DNA of 64,000 nucleotides. Origin: an uncultured Ruminiclostridium sp. GTDB taxonomy: Bacteria; Bacillota; Clostridia; Oscillospirales; Ruminococcaceae. Positions 42,788-52,251 of the stretch are shown piece after piece; positions within the stretch are counted from its first letter, which is position 1, and every line of letters starts with the position of its first letter. The notes under the pieces are model-generated. The model saw nothing but the letters and a program-made list of their open reading frames with translations. It had not been told where the DNA came from and made no database searches. Location of the stretch: the NCBI GenBank assembly GCA_934490165.1, contig CAKSTB010000004.1, forward strand, positions 62,001 through 126,000. The letters run 5' to 3'. Both the position numbers and the translations under genes were made by a program.

Positions 42788-43978
42788 TTATTCCTGTTCT
42801 TCTCTGCTCTCGATCCTGAACAGCTTTACGGTAGTACCCTCGACCGCCTTTTCGATAAGCGGAGCAAAGTCGAACGACTGCTCAGCCTTTATGACCTCAT
42901 CGAATACCGGACGCGTCTTGGGGTGCTTCGGTGTGAACACAGTACAGCAGTCCTCATAAGGGAGCGTTGAAGTTTCAAATGTATCTATCTTTCTTGCAAT
43001 ATCTATGATTTCCTTCTTGTCCATACCGATAACGGGACGGAACACCGGGTATTCAGCCGCGGCGTCGGTGCACTGTATAGCCTTTAATGTCTGGCTCGCT
43101 ACCTGTCCCACGCTTTCGCCCGTGACAAGTGCGCCGTACTCATTCCTCTGCGCAATTATATTAGCGATCTTCACCATAAGTCTGCGCATTATGATAGTAA
43201 AGAACTCCTCGGGACAGTTGTCCCTCAGTGCTTCCTGTATCTCGGTAAACGGAACACAGTAGAACCTTACATCTCCGCAGTAGGGTGTCAGCTTTTCACA
43301 GAGCGTTTCGACCTTCATCAGCGCACGCTCCGAAGTGTACGGCGGGCTTACAAAGTGTATCCCGTCAACTATAAGTCCGCGCTTTGCCATCATATAGCCC
43401 GCAACAGGGCTGTCTATACCGCCCGACAGTAAAAGCAGAGCCTTACCCGAGCTGCCGACAGGCATACCGCCCGCACCGATTATGCGCTCTGCGCTGACAT
43501 ACGCTCCCTTGTCCCTGATCTCGCACATAACGGTGACCTCAGGATTATGAACATCGACCGACAGATGAGGGTACGCTTCAAGTATAGCCGCGCCGAGCTC
43601 AATCTGTATCTCAGGCGTTTTCATCGGGAACGACTTATCAGAACGCTTTGCGTCGACCTTGAATGTCTTAGCATTCTTGAGCGCATTTTCAAGATAAGGG
43701 ATACCCTGTACCTTTATCTGTTCAAAGTCCTTTTCAAATACCGCACAGCGCTGTAAAGCACCTATACCGAATATGACCTTCAGCTTTTCCATGACCTCGT
43801 CAAGATCACACTCACCGACAGGCTCTATGTAGATAGTTGACTGTCTTCTCATGTACTGGAACTTTCCGCAGTGGCGCAGTCTTCTTCTGATATTCTTCAC
43901 GAGTATATCCTCAAAAGTACCCTTGTTGAGCCCCTTGAGCGCTATCTCGCCGTATTTTGCCATTATAAGCTCTTTCAT
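42788..43978 (-). CDS. thiI: tRNA 4-thiouridine synthetase ThiI
   Basis: 396 residues, without the C-terminal rhodanese domain found in enterobacteria. Ferredoxin-like/THUMP N-terminal part ('GEIALKGLNKGTFEDILVKNIRRRL', 'FPMKTPEIQIELGAAI'), PP-loop 'LLLSGGIDSPVAGYMMAKRG', and 'VTGESVGQVASQTLKAI'. It adenylates U8 of tRNA and inserts sulfur. Its ATG overlaps the stop of the cysteine desulfurase gene, which supplies the persulfide. Confidence 0.95.
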   Translation of the reverse strand: MKELIMAKYGEIALKGLNKGTFEDILVKNIRRRLRHCGKFQYMRRQSTIYIEPVGECDLDEVMEKLKVIFGIGALQRCAVFEKDFEQIKVQGIPYLENALKNAKTFKVDAKRSDKSFPMKTPEIQIELGAAILEAYPHLSVDVHNPEVTVMCEIRDKGAYVSAERIIGAGGMPVGSSGKALLLLSGGIDSPVAGYMMAKRGLIVDGIHFVSPPYTSERALMKVETLCEKLTPYCGDVRFYCVPFTEIQEALRDNCPEEFFTIIMRRLMVKIANIIAQRNEYGALVTGESVGQVASQTLKAIQCTDAAAEYPVFRPVIGMDKKEIIDIARKIDTFETSTLPYEDCCTVFTPKHPKTRPVFDEVIKAEQSFDFAPLIEKAVEGTTVKLFRIESREEQE

Positions 43979-45105
43979 TATATGTTTCCTTTCCTGCGGC
44001 TTTTCTTTGTACGTCTGAAGCGTACTATGCCGTTTTCTATTTCATCGCAGAGTGCGTCTATATCTTCCTTTGTCGTTTTCATCGAAAAGCTTACTCTTAT
44101 CGTGCTGTCTGCTCTTTCCGCGTTCATTCCGAAAGCGTCCGGCACAGAGCTTATCTTGCCCTTTGAGCAGGCAGAACCACTGCTGACGTATATCCCCTTT
44201 TCCTCGAGAGAATGGAGCATAATTTCACTTCTTACCCCGAGCACCGAGAAGCTCAGGATATTGTCAACACTGTTGTCAGGACTGTTTATATAAACATCTT
44301 CCATCTGCGCCAGTCTTACCCGCAGATACCTATTCAGCTCGTTATAATGCGAAAGATCCGTAGGATAAGCCTTTACAGCCGCCTCGAACGATGCTATAAG
44401 CTCGGTCGGCTCTGTTCCCGGGCGCAGATTTTTCTGCTGACCTCCACCATATACCAGCGGCGTAAATCTCACCTTGTCCGCACAGTAAAGCGCACCTATA
44501 CCCTTAAATCCGTGTATCTTGTGTCCCGACAGGCTTATAAGATCGCCTTTGAGCGGCACTTTGCAAAATCCCTGCACACCGTCTATATGAACGATCGTGT
44601 CGTTGTTCACATTTTTCACAAGCCTGTACAGCTTTTCGGTGTCGACCTTAAAGCCGTTCTCATTATTTACAGCCATGCAGGATACAAGGATAGTATCCGC
44701 GGTAACGTTATCGGCGATATGCTGTTCAAAGTTATCTATCGCGTCCTTAGGTGACAGACGTATTATTTCAAAGCCCTGCTTTTCGAGATAGTCCATCGTT
44801 CTCGCAACCGACGGGTGCTCCATAGCAGTGGTGACTATCCTGTTTCCTCTGCGTTTATATGCGTCCGCCGCTCCCCTTATCGCAAGGTTGTTGCTTTCTG
44901 TAGCGCCCGAGGTGAAGTATATTTCTCCCTGTGCTCCGAGTTTTTTAAGCAGTGTCTTTTTCGCGCTGTTCATCAGCTTTTCCGACTCTATACCGAGCCT
45001 GTGCAGTGACGATACATTACCGAAGCAGTTTCGTGCGGCATCCTCAGCCGCTTTTATCGCCTGTTCGCAAGGCTTTGTAGTGGCGGCATTATCCAGATAT
45101 ATCAA
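43978..45105 (-). CDS. Cysteine desulfurase partner of ThiI
   Basis: 375 residues from TTG 45105, with AAAGGAG 8 bases upstream. PLP-dependent NifS/IscS-like fold: 'MIYLDNAATTKPCEQAI', 'FTSGATESNNLAIRGAADAY', PLP Lys in 'LISLSGHKIHGFKGIGALY', 'YGGGQQKNLRPGTEPTELI', and the persulfide Cys in 'VSSGSACSKGK'. Pairing with ThiI matches the NifZ-ThiI arrangement of Bacillus. No iron-sulfur scaffold genes are nearby, supporting a dedicated tRNA thiolation role. Confidence 0.93.
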   Translation of the reverse strand: MIYLDNAATTKPCEQAIKAAEDAARNCFGNVSSLHRLGIESEKLMNSAKKTLLKKLGAQGEIYFTSGATESNNLAIRGAADAYKRRGNRIVTTAMEHPSVARTMDYLEKQGFEIIRLSPKDAIDNFEQHIADNVTADTILVSCMAVNNENGFKVDTEKLYRLVKNVNNDTIVHIDGVQGFCKVPLKGDLISLSGHKIHGFKGIGALYCADKVRFTPLVYGGGQQKNLRPGTEPTELIASFEAAVKAYPTDLSHYNELNRYLRVRLAQMEDVYINSPDNSVDNILSFSVLGVRSEIMLHSLEEKGIYVSSGSACSKGKISSVPDAFGMNAERADSTIRVSFSMKTTKEDIDALCDEIENGIVRFRRTKKSRRKGNI

Positions 45106-45265
45106 ATTTCTGTCTCCTTTTCATATGGGTCTTGCCCACTTATCTACAAGCTATTTAATTATACACCATTTTGCGATAAAAAAACAGGGTATATTCTGAA
45201 ATTTTTATGAAAAAATAACCGTGTATGATTTTTTGATACCGTTTTTATGAAAGGAAGAACATATT

Positions 45266-46609
45266 ATGTATATTTCAAAACGCTGTTTTGTGCGGATAAT
45301 CAGCTTTCTTACCGCAGTCATAGTCGCAGTGGGAATTTCCGCCGCGCTTAATATGAACAGCTCGGAGCAGTACAAGCGCAGTTTCGAGCAGAATATGACC
45401 CGGAATGTCGAGGACTTGTCCGCAGAGATCGACAATATCAAGAACACCCTGTATAAAGGTATGTATGCAGGCACACCCGAAATGATGACTCAGCTTTCGT
45501 CAAAGCTGTGGAGCGATGCGTCCACCGCAAAATCCTCTCTCGCACAGCTCCCCGTAGCCGGGCTTCATCTTGAAAACACCTATAAATTCCTATCACAGGT
45601 CGGAAATTTCTCCAAGAGCCTTGCCGAGCGCTATTCCGAGGGTGAAACCCTGAGCGCAGAAGACAGAAAATCACTGCAAACGCTCAGCGAATATGCAGAC
45701 CGCCTTTCCGAAAATATGTGGAAGGTGGAACAGCGAATATCAAGCGGCGAATTATCCTTTGAAAAGGCAATAACCGAGGTTCAGGGTGCGGAAAACAACG
45801 AAGAGCCGTCATATATCACCGAGGGCTTTACCGATTTTGAAGAGGGCTATGACAACTACCCCACGCTTATCTATGACGGACCTTTCTCCGACCACATTCT
45901 TGAAAAAGAGCCCGTCATGCTCAAAGGCGCGACCGTTGTAACGCTCTCCGATGCACTGAAAAAAGCCGAAAAGGCTTGCGGCACAACAGGACTTACCCAC
46001 AGCGATGCCGACGACGAGCAAGGCAGAATGCCGTCATATGTCTTCACAAAGGATAACGCCACCGTATCGGTGACAAAATACGGAGGATATCTCAGTTATA
46101 TGATGCGTAACAGAGATGTGCCCACCCGCTCAATGACCGCGCTTGAAGCAGTAAACGAGGGCAAAAAGTACCTTGAAATGCTCGGTGTCAACCATATCAC
46201 CTACACCTATTACGAGATAAACGGAAATGTCTGCACGATAAATTTTGCGGCAGTAGAAAACGATGTCACAATGTACACCGACCTTATAAAAGTCAGTGTG
46301 GCGATGGATAACGGCGATATACTCGGCTTTGACGGCAGAGGATATATCACCAACCACACAAAGCGCGATCTGCCCGAGCCGAAAATAACCGCCGAGCAGG
46401 CGCGTAAAAAGATATCCTCCGAGCTTACCGTAACCGATACCTCGCTTGCGGTAGTGCCGTCATCTGGCACAAACGAGCTCTATTGCTATGAATTCAGCTG
46501 TACCTCGACAGACGGCAGACAGATGCTTGTATATATCAACGCCGACACCGGCAAGGAAGAACAGATACTCCTGCTTGAAATAAGCGAGAACGGAACACTG
46601 ACCGTATAG
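45266..46609 (+). CDS. ypeB: Spore germination protein YpeB
   Basis: 447 residues. N-terminal membrane helix, long helical region ('NMTRNVEDLSAEIDNIKNTLYKG', 'SEYADRLSENMWKVEQRI'), then PepSY-type repeats ('DALKKAEKACG', 'TALEAVNEGKKYLEMLG', 'ITAEQARKKISSELTV'). YpeB holds the cortex-lytic enzyme SleB stable in dormant spores. In many spore formers sleB is adjacent; here it is not, so SleB must be elsewhere. Divergent from the cysteine desulfurase gene; strong terminator behind. Confidence 0.9.
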   Translation: MYISKRCFVRIISFLTAVIVAVGISAALNMNSSEQYKRSFEQNMTRNVEDLSAEIDNIKNTLYKGMYAGTPEMMTQLSSKLWSDASTAKSSLAQLPVAGLHLENTYKFLSQVGNFSKSLAERYSEGETLSAEDRKSLQTLSEYADRLSENMWKVEQRISSGELSFEKAITEVQGAENNEEPSYITEGFTDFEEGYDNYPTLIYDGPFSDHILEKEPVMLKGATVVTLSDALKKAEKACGTTGLTHSDADDEQGRMPSYVFTKDNATVSVTKYGGYLSYMMRNRDVPTRSMTALEAVNEGKKYLEMLGVNHITYTYYEINGNVCTINFAAVENDVTMYTDLIKVSVAMDNGDILGFDGRGYITNHTKRDLPEPKITAEQARKKISSELTVTDTSLAVVPSSGTNELYCYEFSCTSTDGRQMLVYINADTGKEEQILLLEISENGTLTV

Positions 46610-46623
46610 TTTCCCGAATAACG

Positions 46624-46663
46624 AAAAGACTGCAAATCAATTTTAAGATTTGCAGTCTTTTTT
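46624..46663 (+). terminator. Terminator after ypeB
   Basis: 15-bp perfect stem (46624-46638 with 46647-46661) ending in T6. Confidence 0.92.
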
Positions 46664-46721
46664 ACATTATACATAACCATAACGCATTATGACCGGTCGC
46701 AAAATCCCCACCGACTTACAC

Positions 46722-46754
46722 ACAAACAAATCCCCCGACCTTGCAGTCGGGGGA
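46722..46754 (-). terminator. Terminator after the sugar ABC ATPase gene
   Basis: Reverse-strand stem TCCCCCGAC/GTCGGGGGA with a 6-base loop, then ATTTGTTTGTG. Confidence 0.75.
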
Positions 46755-46775
46755 TAATGCGATCTGTTTTAACAA

Positions 46776-47918
46776 TTAAACTAAGATTGAGTGTTCATCG
46801 TTAGGATCGAACAGGTGTACCTTGTTAGGATCAAGCGCAAGCTTGATAACGTCCTGAGGACGAGCTGTACATCTGGGAGATACTCTTGCTGTCAGCGGGA
46901 TACCTTCGCATGTGAGGTAGAGGTAAGACTCAGCACCCATCATTTCGGTAACGTCTACTGTAGCTTCGATCATACCAGTCTTAGCGTTGGAGAGGAACAT
47001 TTCTTCATCGTGAATGTTCTCGGGACGGATACCAAGGATAACTTCCTTATCAACATAGTACTTGAGAGCTTCTGTATCTGTCTTAGCACCGGGCAGTTCA
47101 ACATAGAACTTTCTGCCTCTTGTTGTCTTAGTATCTTCAGAACCGAACTCAACTGTGTACTTGCCGTTGAGCATGATGAGCTTAGCATTGATGAAGTTCA
47201 TCTGAGGTGAACCCATGAAGCCTGCAACGAACTTGTTTACGGGGTTCTCATACAGGTTGATAGGTGAATCGATCTGCTGGATATAACCATCCTTCATAAC
47301 AACGATTCTGTCACCCATCGTCATAGCCTCGATCTGGTCATGAGTAACGTAGATGAATGTAGTACCTAACTTCTTGTGAAGCTTAGAAAGCTCAGTTCTC
47401 ATCTGTGCACGGAGCTTAGCATCGAGGTTTGAAAGAGGCTCGTCAAGTAAGAATACCTGAGGATCACGAACGATAGCTCTACCTAAAGCTACACGCTGTC
47501 TCTGACCACCTGATAAAGCCTTGGGCTTTCTGTCGAGAAGGTGTGCGATGTCGAGGATCTTAGCAGCTTCTTCAACGAGCTTCTTGATCTCATCCTTGGG
47601 CACCTTTCTCAGCTTTAAGCCGAATGCCATGTTTTCGAAAACAGTCATATGAGGATACAGAGCGTAGTTCTGGAAAACCATCGCAATATCACGATCCTTA
47701 GGAGCTACGTCATTAACGAGTCTGTCGCCTATGAAAAGCTCGCCTTCGGAAATTTCCTCAAGACCTGCGATCATTCTTAATGTTGTTGACTTACCGCAAC
47801 CTGAAGGGCCAACGAGGATAATGAACTCCTTGTCCTTGATGTTCATGGTAAAGTCGGAAACGGCTACAACGCCGCCGGGGTAACGCTTATAGATACCTCT
47901 TAAAGATAAACTTGCCAT
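46776..47918 (-). CDS. msmX: Multi-sugar ABC importer ATPase (MsmX/UgpC type)
   Basis: 380 residues. Walker A GPSGCGKST, Q-loop FQNYALYPHMTV, signature LSGGQRQRVALGRAI, Walker B VFLLDEPLSNLDAKLR, H-loop YVTHDQIEAMTM, and a C-terminal regulatory TOBE domain ('ILGIRPENIHDEE'). MsmX-type ATPases serve several oligosaccharide importers whose genes lack their own ATPase. It stands alone here with no permease or binding-protein gene, which fits that shared role. The codon choice is visibly more optimised (few rare codons) than in neighbours, suggesting high expression. Confidence 0.93.
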   Translation of the reverse strand: MASLSLRGIYKRYPGGVVAVSDFTMNIKDKEFIILVGPSGCGKSTTLRMIAGLEEISEGELFIGDRLVNDVAPKDRDIAMVFQNYALYPHMTVFENMAFGLKLRKVPKDEIKKLVEEAAKILDIAHLLDRKPKALSGGQRQRVALGRAIVRDPQVFLLDEPLSNLDAKLRAQMRTELSKLHKKLGTTFIYVTHDQIEAMTMGDRIVVMKDGYIQQIDSPINLYENPVNKFVAGFMGSPQMNFINAKLIMLNGKYTVEFGSEDTKTTRGRKFYVELPGAKTDTEALKYYVDKEVILGIRPENIHDEEMFLSNAKTGMIEATVDVTEMMGAESYLYLTCEGIPLTARVSPRCTARPQDVIKLALDPNKVHLFDPNDEHSILV

Positions 47919-47986
47919 TTATGTGTGACCTCCTGTTTTATTGCAGAATAACCTTACGCTAATATTTTAACAAAATCCCGCTCAAA

Positions 47987-48015
47987 ATGATAGTACCTAA
48001 TTACCCAAATATCAA
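47987..48015 (-). promoter_or_regulatory. Promoter of the sugar ABC ATPase gene
   Basis: Reverse strand TTGATA (48015-48010), 17 bases, TATCAT (47992-47987). The 47919-48323 gap also holds a long-range pairing GCCGAAATTT (48163-48172) with AAAATTCGGC (48219-48228), one mismatch; no gene seen there. Confidence 0.6.
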
Positions 48016-48323
48016 ACCCCCGCGTTATGCAAAATTACCAACACATATAAAACACGTTTTATTTTTGCCCTTTTTGTGTACAAAATATACAAATTTGAGC
48101 CAATTTTTAGCTTAGAATAAAGTAAAATCAAGCTTATTTTGTTATAAATCACAAATGCGGGAGCCGAAATTTAGTGAAATTTTGCAATTAGTGCTTAACG
48201 CAGTGAACGGTTGCGCTGAAAATTCGGCATTTCGATGAATATTCTAGCATAAATTTTAGTAAATTTCAAGTGTTAGTCCCGACATTTGTCCGACAAACGA
48301 AAAACAAAGCCCATGGAGGAACA

Positions 48324-48767
48324 ATGAAGAACCGAAGAAAGCTTATCCGTATAACAATAATATCCGCCGTGCTTCTTACAGCACTGCTGTTTACTTTTCT
48401 GCTCTGCCGCCGCACCGCCATAAGCGGCGAAACTTTAGCCGACAGGACAGGATACGCAAAGTCGATAGGCTACAGCATATCCGCCGACAGCGAAACTGTC
48501 CGCAACATAGTTATCCCCGCCGTGTTCGGCAATGTCTATGAAAACTATAACGCATTGCAAAAGGAGTGCGGCTTTGACTTGTCGCTGTACAAGGGCGAAG
48601 CTGCCGTGCAGTATACATATACTATAAGCAATTACACAGACAACAGCGGAAAAACGCTTGATGATATTATAATGGACCTCATCGTCTGTGACGGAAAGAT
48701 AATCGGCGGTGATATCTGCTCCGCCGAGCTTGACGGCTTTATGACCGGTCTTAAGGCAAGGGAATAG
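48324..48767 (+). CDS. DUF4830 membrane-anchored protein
   Basis: 147 residues from ATG 48324, chosen for GGAGG 5 bases before it; the frame runs 18 codons further 5' without a site. N-terminal membrane helix ('IRITIISAVLLTALLFTFLLC'), then a small domain matching DUF4830: 'IVIPAVFGNVYENYNALQKECGFDLSLY', 'YTYTISNYTDN', 'GKIIGGDICSAELDGFMTGL'. Function unknown; common in Clostridia. Single gene followed by the family A repeat cluster. Confidence 0.8.
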   Translation: MKNRRKLIRITIISAVLLTALLFTFLLCRRTAISGETLADRTGYAKSIGYSISADSETVRNIVIPAVFGNVYENYNALQKECGFDLSLYKGEAAVQYTYTISNYTDNSGKTLDDIIMDLIVCDGKIIGGDICSAELDGFMTGLKARE

Positions 48768-49043
48768 GATATACAAAAAAAGATTTTGCCGCTCTGCCGC
48801 AAGACTGAGGGATCGCCGCCATTAATATCTCCATTTCAATCATCACCGCAAAAGCAACGTACACTGCCCAATTTCCCGTAGGGTGCGGTGCTGTGTGTGC
48901 TTGTATGGTTTCGCGTCCTGCGAAACTCTGTGCACACACATTTAATGCATCCTTGCATTGCTTGCCCCGCCCGTTGCCACGATTATCTTCTCTTCCTCAA
49001 ACACGCCAACCCCGCACTGTCCCCCCACCAAGCACTAATTCTT

Positions 49044-49329
49044 GGCTCCCTTGCCAAAGGGAGCTGGCTTGCGGCAAGGCTAGCTTGTTTCAAATACAAC
49101 CTTCTCTTTGCGATACCTGCAACGCCCAAATCTTGCAAACCCTATCTGCCGTCAAGACTGAGGGATCGCCTGCACCAACCTTTCCGCTTTCGCAAACACC
49201 TCCGCTGACAATCCCTCAGTCACAGTGACGGAAAACTCGGTTCTGTTCTACACATCTTTAACCTGATACTCAAAGCAATACCGAAAACGTTATACCACAC
49301 TGTGCCAGCTCCCTTTACACAAGGGAGCT
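49044..49329. repeat. Family A repeat, copy 3
   Basis: Same length and ends as copy 1 with over 85% visible match in the right half (ACATCTTTAACCTGATACTC...). Preceded by CCAAGCACTAATTCTTGG, also found at 20345. The tail motif follows at 49362-49403. The 48768-49816 stretch contains no supported gene; a partial family A core lies at 48800-48835. Confidence 0.8.
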
Positions 49330-49434
49330 AAATTGTGATACTTCTTTTTCACAATTTGCGCTTAACCCAAAATCTCTATAAAACTCAACATCATTCAAAA
49401 AAGAAACAACACGCACCGCCACGCACTAATTCTT

Positions 49435-49601
49435 GGCTCCCTTGCCAAAGGTGAGCTTTGGTTGCTCGGTCAAGCCGAGCCAACTTCTGAGGGATCGCCG
49501 CCACCAACCTCTCCGCTTTCGCAAACACCTCCGCTGCCAATCCCTCAAAAGTTGGCTGAGTTTAACTCAGCAACAGAAGCTCACCTTTACACAAGGGAGC
49601 C
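49435..49601. repeat. Family A repeat, copy 4 (short variant with compensatory changes)
   Basis: 167 bases. The left end continues as AAAGGTGAGCTT and the right as AAGCTCACCTTT, so both arms carry matching changes against the AAAGGGAGCTGG/CAGCTCCCTTT of other copies. Two side hairpins, GCTCGG/CCGAGC (49464-49480) and GCTGAGTT/AACTCAGC (49555-49571), differ in sequence but keep pairing. The tail motif follows at 49632-49671. Confidence 0.8.
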
Positions 49602-49752
49602 GGGGTATTGCTTCTAATTTACAGGTTGCACTTCGCCCAAAACCTCTATAAACTCAATATCATTCAAAAAATGCACCGCCGACCACAAACGACCGCAGAA
49701 CGGCAGGTCACCACAATTATTCATTATTCAATATTCATTACACCACTCCCCA

Positions 49753-49785
49753 CAAAAAAACGGAGCAGACTCTCGCCCGCTCCGC
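49753..49785 (-). terminator. Terminator after GH74 gene
   Basis: Reverse-strand stem CGGAGC/GCTCCG followed by T7. Confidence 0.8.
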
Positions 49786-49816
49786 TTAATCATATTCTGT
49801 TTATTGTTATATCCGC

Positions 49817-52069
49817 TTACTGCACAAGATCTCCGTAAACAACGCCAAGACCGACAGTACTCATATAAACTCTGCCGTATGTGTTCATATCGCCCGCAAC
49901 GAAATATCCGTTACCCGGACCGCCGAACTGATGCTGATCGTCATTAACTCTGCTCCATGTCTTGCCCTCGTCCTCAGACCAGTAAAGACCTATCGGGTCG
50001 TCATTGGTAGGCTTGCCCCATACGAATATGGTGTAAGGATCGCTGTCCGTCTTGCCCTTGCCAAGACCCACTGCCATACAAGCGGCTAAGGTATCCATTC
50101 TTGTAAATGTCTTGCCGTAGTCGGTCGATACCTGAAGACCCATTGAGGGAACATATACAACGCCCTCCTTGCCGGGAGCGACCACAGGACGCATTGCCGT
50201 GAATACAGGCAGTGTCATATTCTGTGTAAATGTCTTGCCGCCGTCCTCACTGTAGAAGAACGCACCGCCGCTTGCGGCATATACATAGTCGGGATTTACA
50301 GGGTCGCAGATTATCTTCTTTGTGCCTACTCCACCCTCGCTCTTTGTCCATGTCTTGCCGAGATCATCGGAATAATAGATAAAGTTGTCGTTGCCGGGTG
50401 CCCAGAAAAATCTCTTTCCGTCAGCCGAAACGCCTACATAACCGCCATATGCGACCTTCTTGCTTTCAAGAGGTGAGTACTTCACATTGTTCCATGTCTT
50501 GCCCGCGTCAGTGGTGTACCAGAAGCCGGGCTTTTCTTCATCGCCGCCGCACTTTACCCATGTGTCTGTAGCCTTTGCAGCTACTGCAAGACCCGTCATA
50601 GAGCCTGCCACACTGCTGTGCACCATTCCGTACTCCTCGGCTTTATCCTGGGCAAAACCGTCATAGTCGCCTATAACACTTACCAGCTTGCCGCCTGGAA
50701 TGCTGATTATATCATAAGGTACTGTTTCTTCAATGCCCTTTGCAAAGAAGCTGAACTCCGGGCTTTCCTCCCAGATGTTATCGCAGGTGAATATACCGTT
50801 ACCGGATACCACCATTACCTTGTTAGTGTTGTTGGGGTCGATAGCCATAGAACTGCACCAGTGCATAGATGCGGTCGATATCCACTCTACTCCGCCGTCA
50901 CTCATCTTCATCTTTTCGTTGAGAAGCGTCCAGTTCTTGCCGCCGTCCGTAGTAACATAGAATTCATCACCGAACTGACCGTTTGGCTGAGGAACATATA
51001 TGTTCTCTGTGCAGGCAACCATTCTGTCAGGGTTTGCCGGGTCGATAACTATATCGCCGTATGCCTTCTTGGCAGGTGTGATATCCGTATATGTATCGTT
51101 CGACATATCAAGCAGTCTTATGCCGCCGCTTGTTCTGTTGTTGTTCCACGGACCTTCCGCACTCGCATAGGTGATCGCTATCTTGCCGTCACCGTTATAC
51201 TTCATTCTCTGCGTATAAAGACCCTTGGGCGCGTCTGCTACAGGACTCCATGTAGCGCCGCCGTCGGTCGACTTATAGAGGTTCTCCTCCTGAGTTCTGG
51301 AGATAGCCGCATATATTGTTGTGCAGGCACTGTCATCGCCCGATTTCGGATCGATTATGATACTGCATATGCCGTTGCCGTTTGATGTAGATGTCTTTGT
51401 GCCCATATCAAGCGCCGTGAACGTCTTGCCGCCGTCCGTAGACTTTATTATACCGCCCGTTCTGCCGCCGACATAAACAATGTCGCTGTTCTTGGGGTCG
51501 ACCGCGATACGCTCGCCGTTACCTCTGCCCATGCCGTTTCCGTGAGCCTTTATCATCTCCGTAAGGTCGGTACGGTTCCATGTCTTGCCGTAATCATCGG
51601 AGTATAACAGACAGGTAAGCCCGTTGCTGAAATATTCCGTTCCCGCAAGCATATATACCTTGTTCGGATCTTTTTCTCCGAATGCCAGACCGTCTATGCC
51701 GAGAAGACCTCTGTCGTCCTCGCTTATGTCATACGACATTGCTTCCCACTTCTGAGTATCCTTGTTATAACGATATGCACCGCCTACATCTGTACGGGCA
51801 TAATATAAGCCCTCCTCGCTCGTTGCGAATACGCCGCTTACGAATCCGCCGCCGCCCATAGCGACCTGGCTGAATGTAAACTGTGCCTGCGGCGTTGCCT
51901 GATTGTTGTCCGTTGTTGAAGTGTCACCTGTAACACTGCTTTCGGTATTGCCCGATACAGCACTGTCGCCCGTACCGGATGTGCCTGAATTATCGCCGCC
52001 GTTACAGCCTGCGGCACATATTGCCGTTGCAACGGCAAGTATCGCCGCCGTAATTTTTCTGTACTTCAT
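49817..52069 (-). CDS. GH74 xyloglucanase lipoprotein
   Basis: 750 residues. Lipoprotein signal (lipobox AAGC, Cys 22), a Ser/Thr/Gly-rich linker to about residue 65, then the double seven-bladed propeller of GH74 with BNR/Asp-box turns ('YSDDYGKTW', 'STDGGATW', 'TTDGGKNW', 'SEDGGKTF'). Family marks: 'YYARTDVGGAYRYNKDTQKW' with the first catalytic Asp, and 'VIGDYDGFAQD' at the position of the second. GH74 enzymes cut beta-1,4-glucan of xyloglucan, inside or from chain ends. Lipid attachment puts it on the outer face of the membrane. No carbohydrate-binding module or dockerin. Divergent from the GH26 mannanase; control region holds a LacI/CcpA-like operator. Confidence 0.92.
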   Translation of the reverse strand: MKYRKITAAILAVATAICAAGCNGGDNSGTSGTGDSAVSGNTESSVTGDTSTTDNNQATPQAQFTFSQVAMGGGGFVSGVFATSEEGLYYARTDVGGAYRYNKDTQKWEAMSYDISEDDRGLLGIDGLAFGEKDPNKVYMLAGTEYFSNGLTCLLYSDDYGKTWNRTDLTEMIKAHGNGMGRGNGERIAVDPKNSDIVYVGGRTGGIIKSTDGGKTFTALDMGTKTSTSNGNGICSIIIDPKSGDDSACTTIYAAISRTQEENLYKSTDGGATWSPVADAPKGLYTQRMKYNGDGKIAITYASAEGPWNNNRTSGGIRLLDMSNDTYTDITPAKKAYGDIVIDPANPDRMVACTENIYVPQPNGQFGDEFYVTTDGGKNWTLLNEKMKMSDGGVEWISTASMHWCSSMAIDPNNTNKVMVVSGNGIFTCDNIWEESPEFSFFAKGIEETVPYDIISIPGGKLVSVIGDYDGFAQDKAEEYGMVHSSVAGSMTGLAVAAKATDTWVKCGGDEEKPGFWYTTDAGKTWNNVKYSPLESKKVAYGGYVGVSADGKRFFWAPGNDNFIYYSDDLGKTWTKSEGGVGTKKIICDPVNPDYVYAASGGAFFYSEDGGKTFTQNMTLPVFTAMRPVVAPGKEGVVYVPSMGLQVSTDYGKTFTRMDTLAACMAVGLGKGKTDSDPYTIFVWGKPTNDDPIGLYWSEDEGKTWSRVNDDQHQFGGPGNGYFVAGDMNTYGRVYMSTVGLGVVYGDLVQ

Positions 52070-52117
52070 TTCTTTTCCTTTCCTTATCCGTATTAAAGTG
52101 AGTTCCTTTGCCGACAG

Positions 52118-52227
52118 TCCGACTGAATACAGGATTTGAGTAACAACCTCAATGCAGGTCGTCAGTCGTTGCCGTCACCGCATATTTGCTTTGACGACCG
52201 TTTGCGGCATTATGCCGTGCAGTCGGA
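52118..52227 (-). ncRNA. Structured 5' leader of the GH74 mRNA (candidate regulatory RNA)
   Basis: From the predicted start near 52263 the leader is about 190 bases. CCGACTG (52226-52220) pairs with CAGTCGG (52125-52119), 8 bp with the flanking A-T, closing a multi-branch. Inside are CGGCA-TAA-TGCCG (52205-52217) and GGTCGTC/GACGACC (52193-52199 with 52157-52163). ACCT/AGGT (52146-52159) can pair instead of part of the last helix. No known riboswitch class recognised. Confidence 0.45.
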
Positions 52228-52251
52228 AGCAAATAATTTGCTTAATTTTCA

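Noticed and set aside
52118..52227. Cyclic-di-GMP riboswitch upstream of GH74
   Set aside because: GTGACGGCAACG resembles part of the GEMM core, but the GGTGACGCAAAGCC block and tetraloop receptor are not present; left as an unclassified leader.
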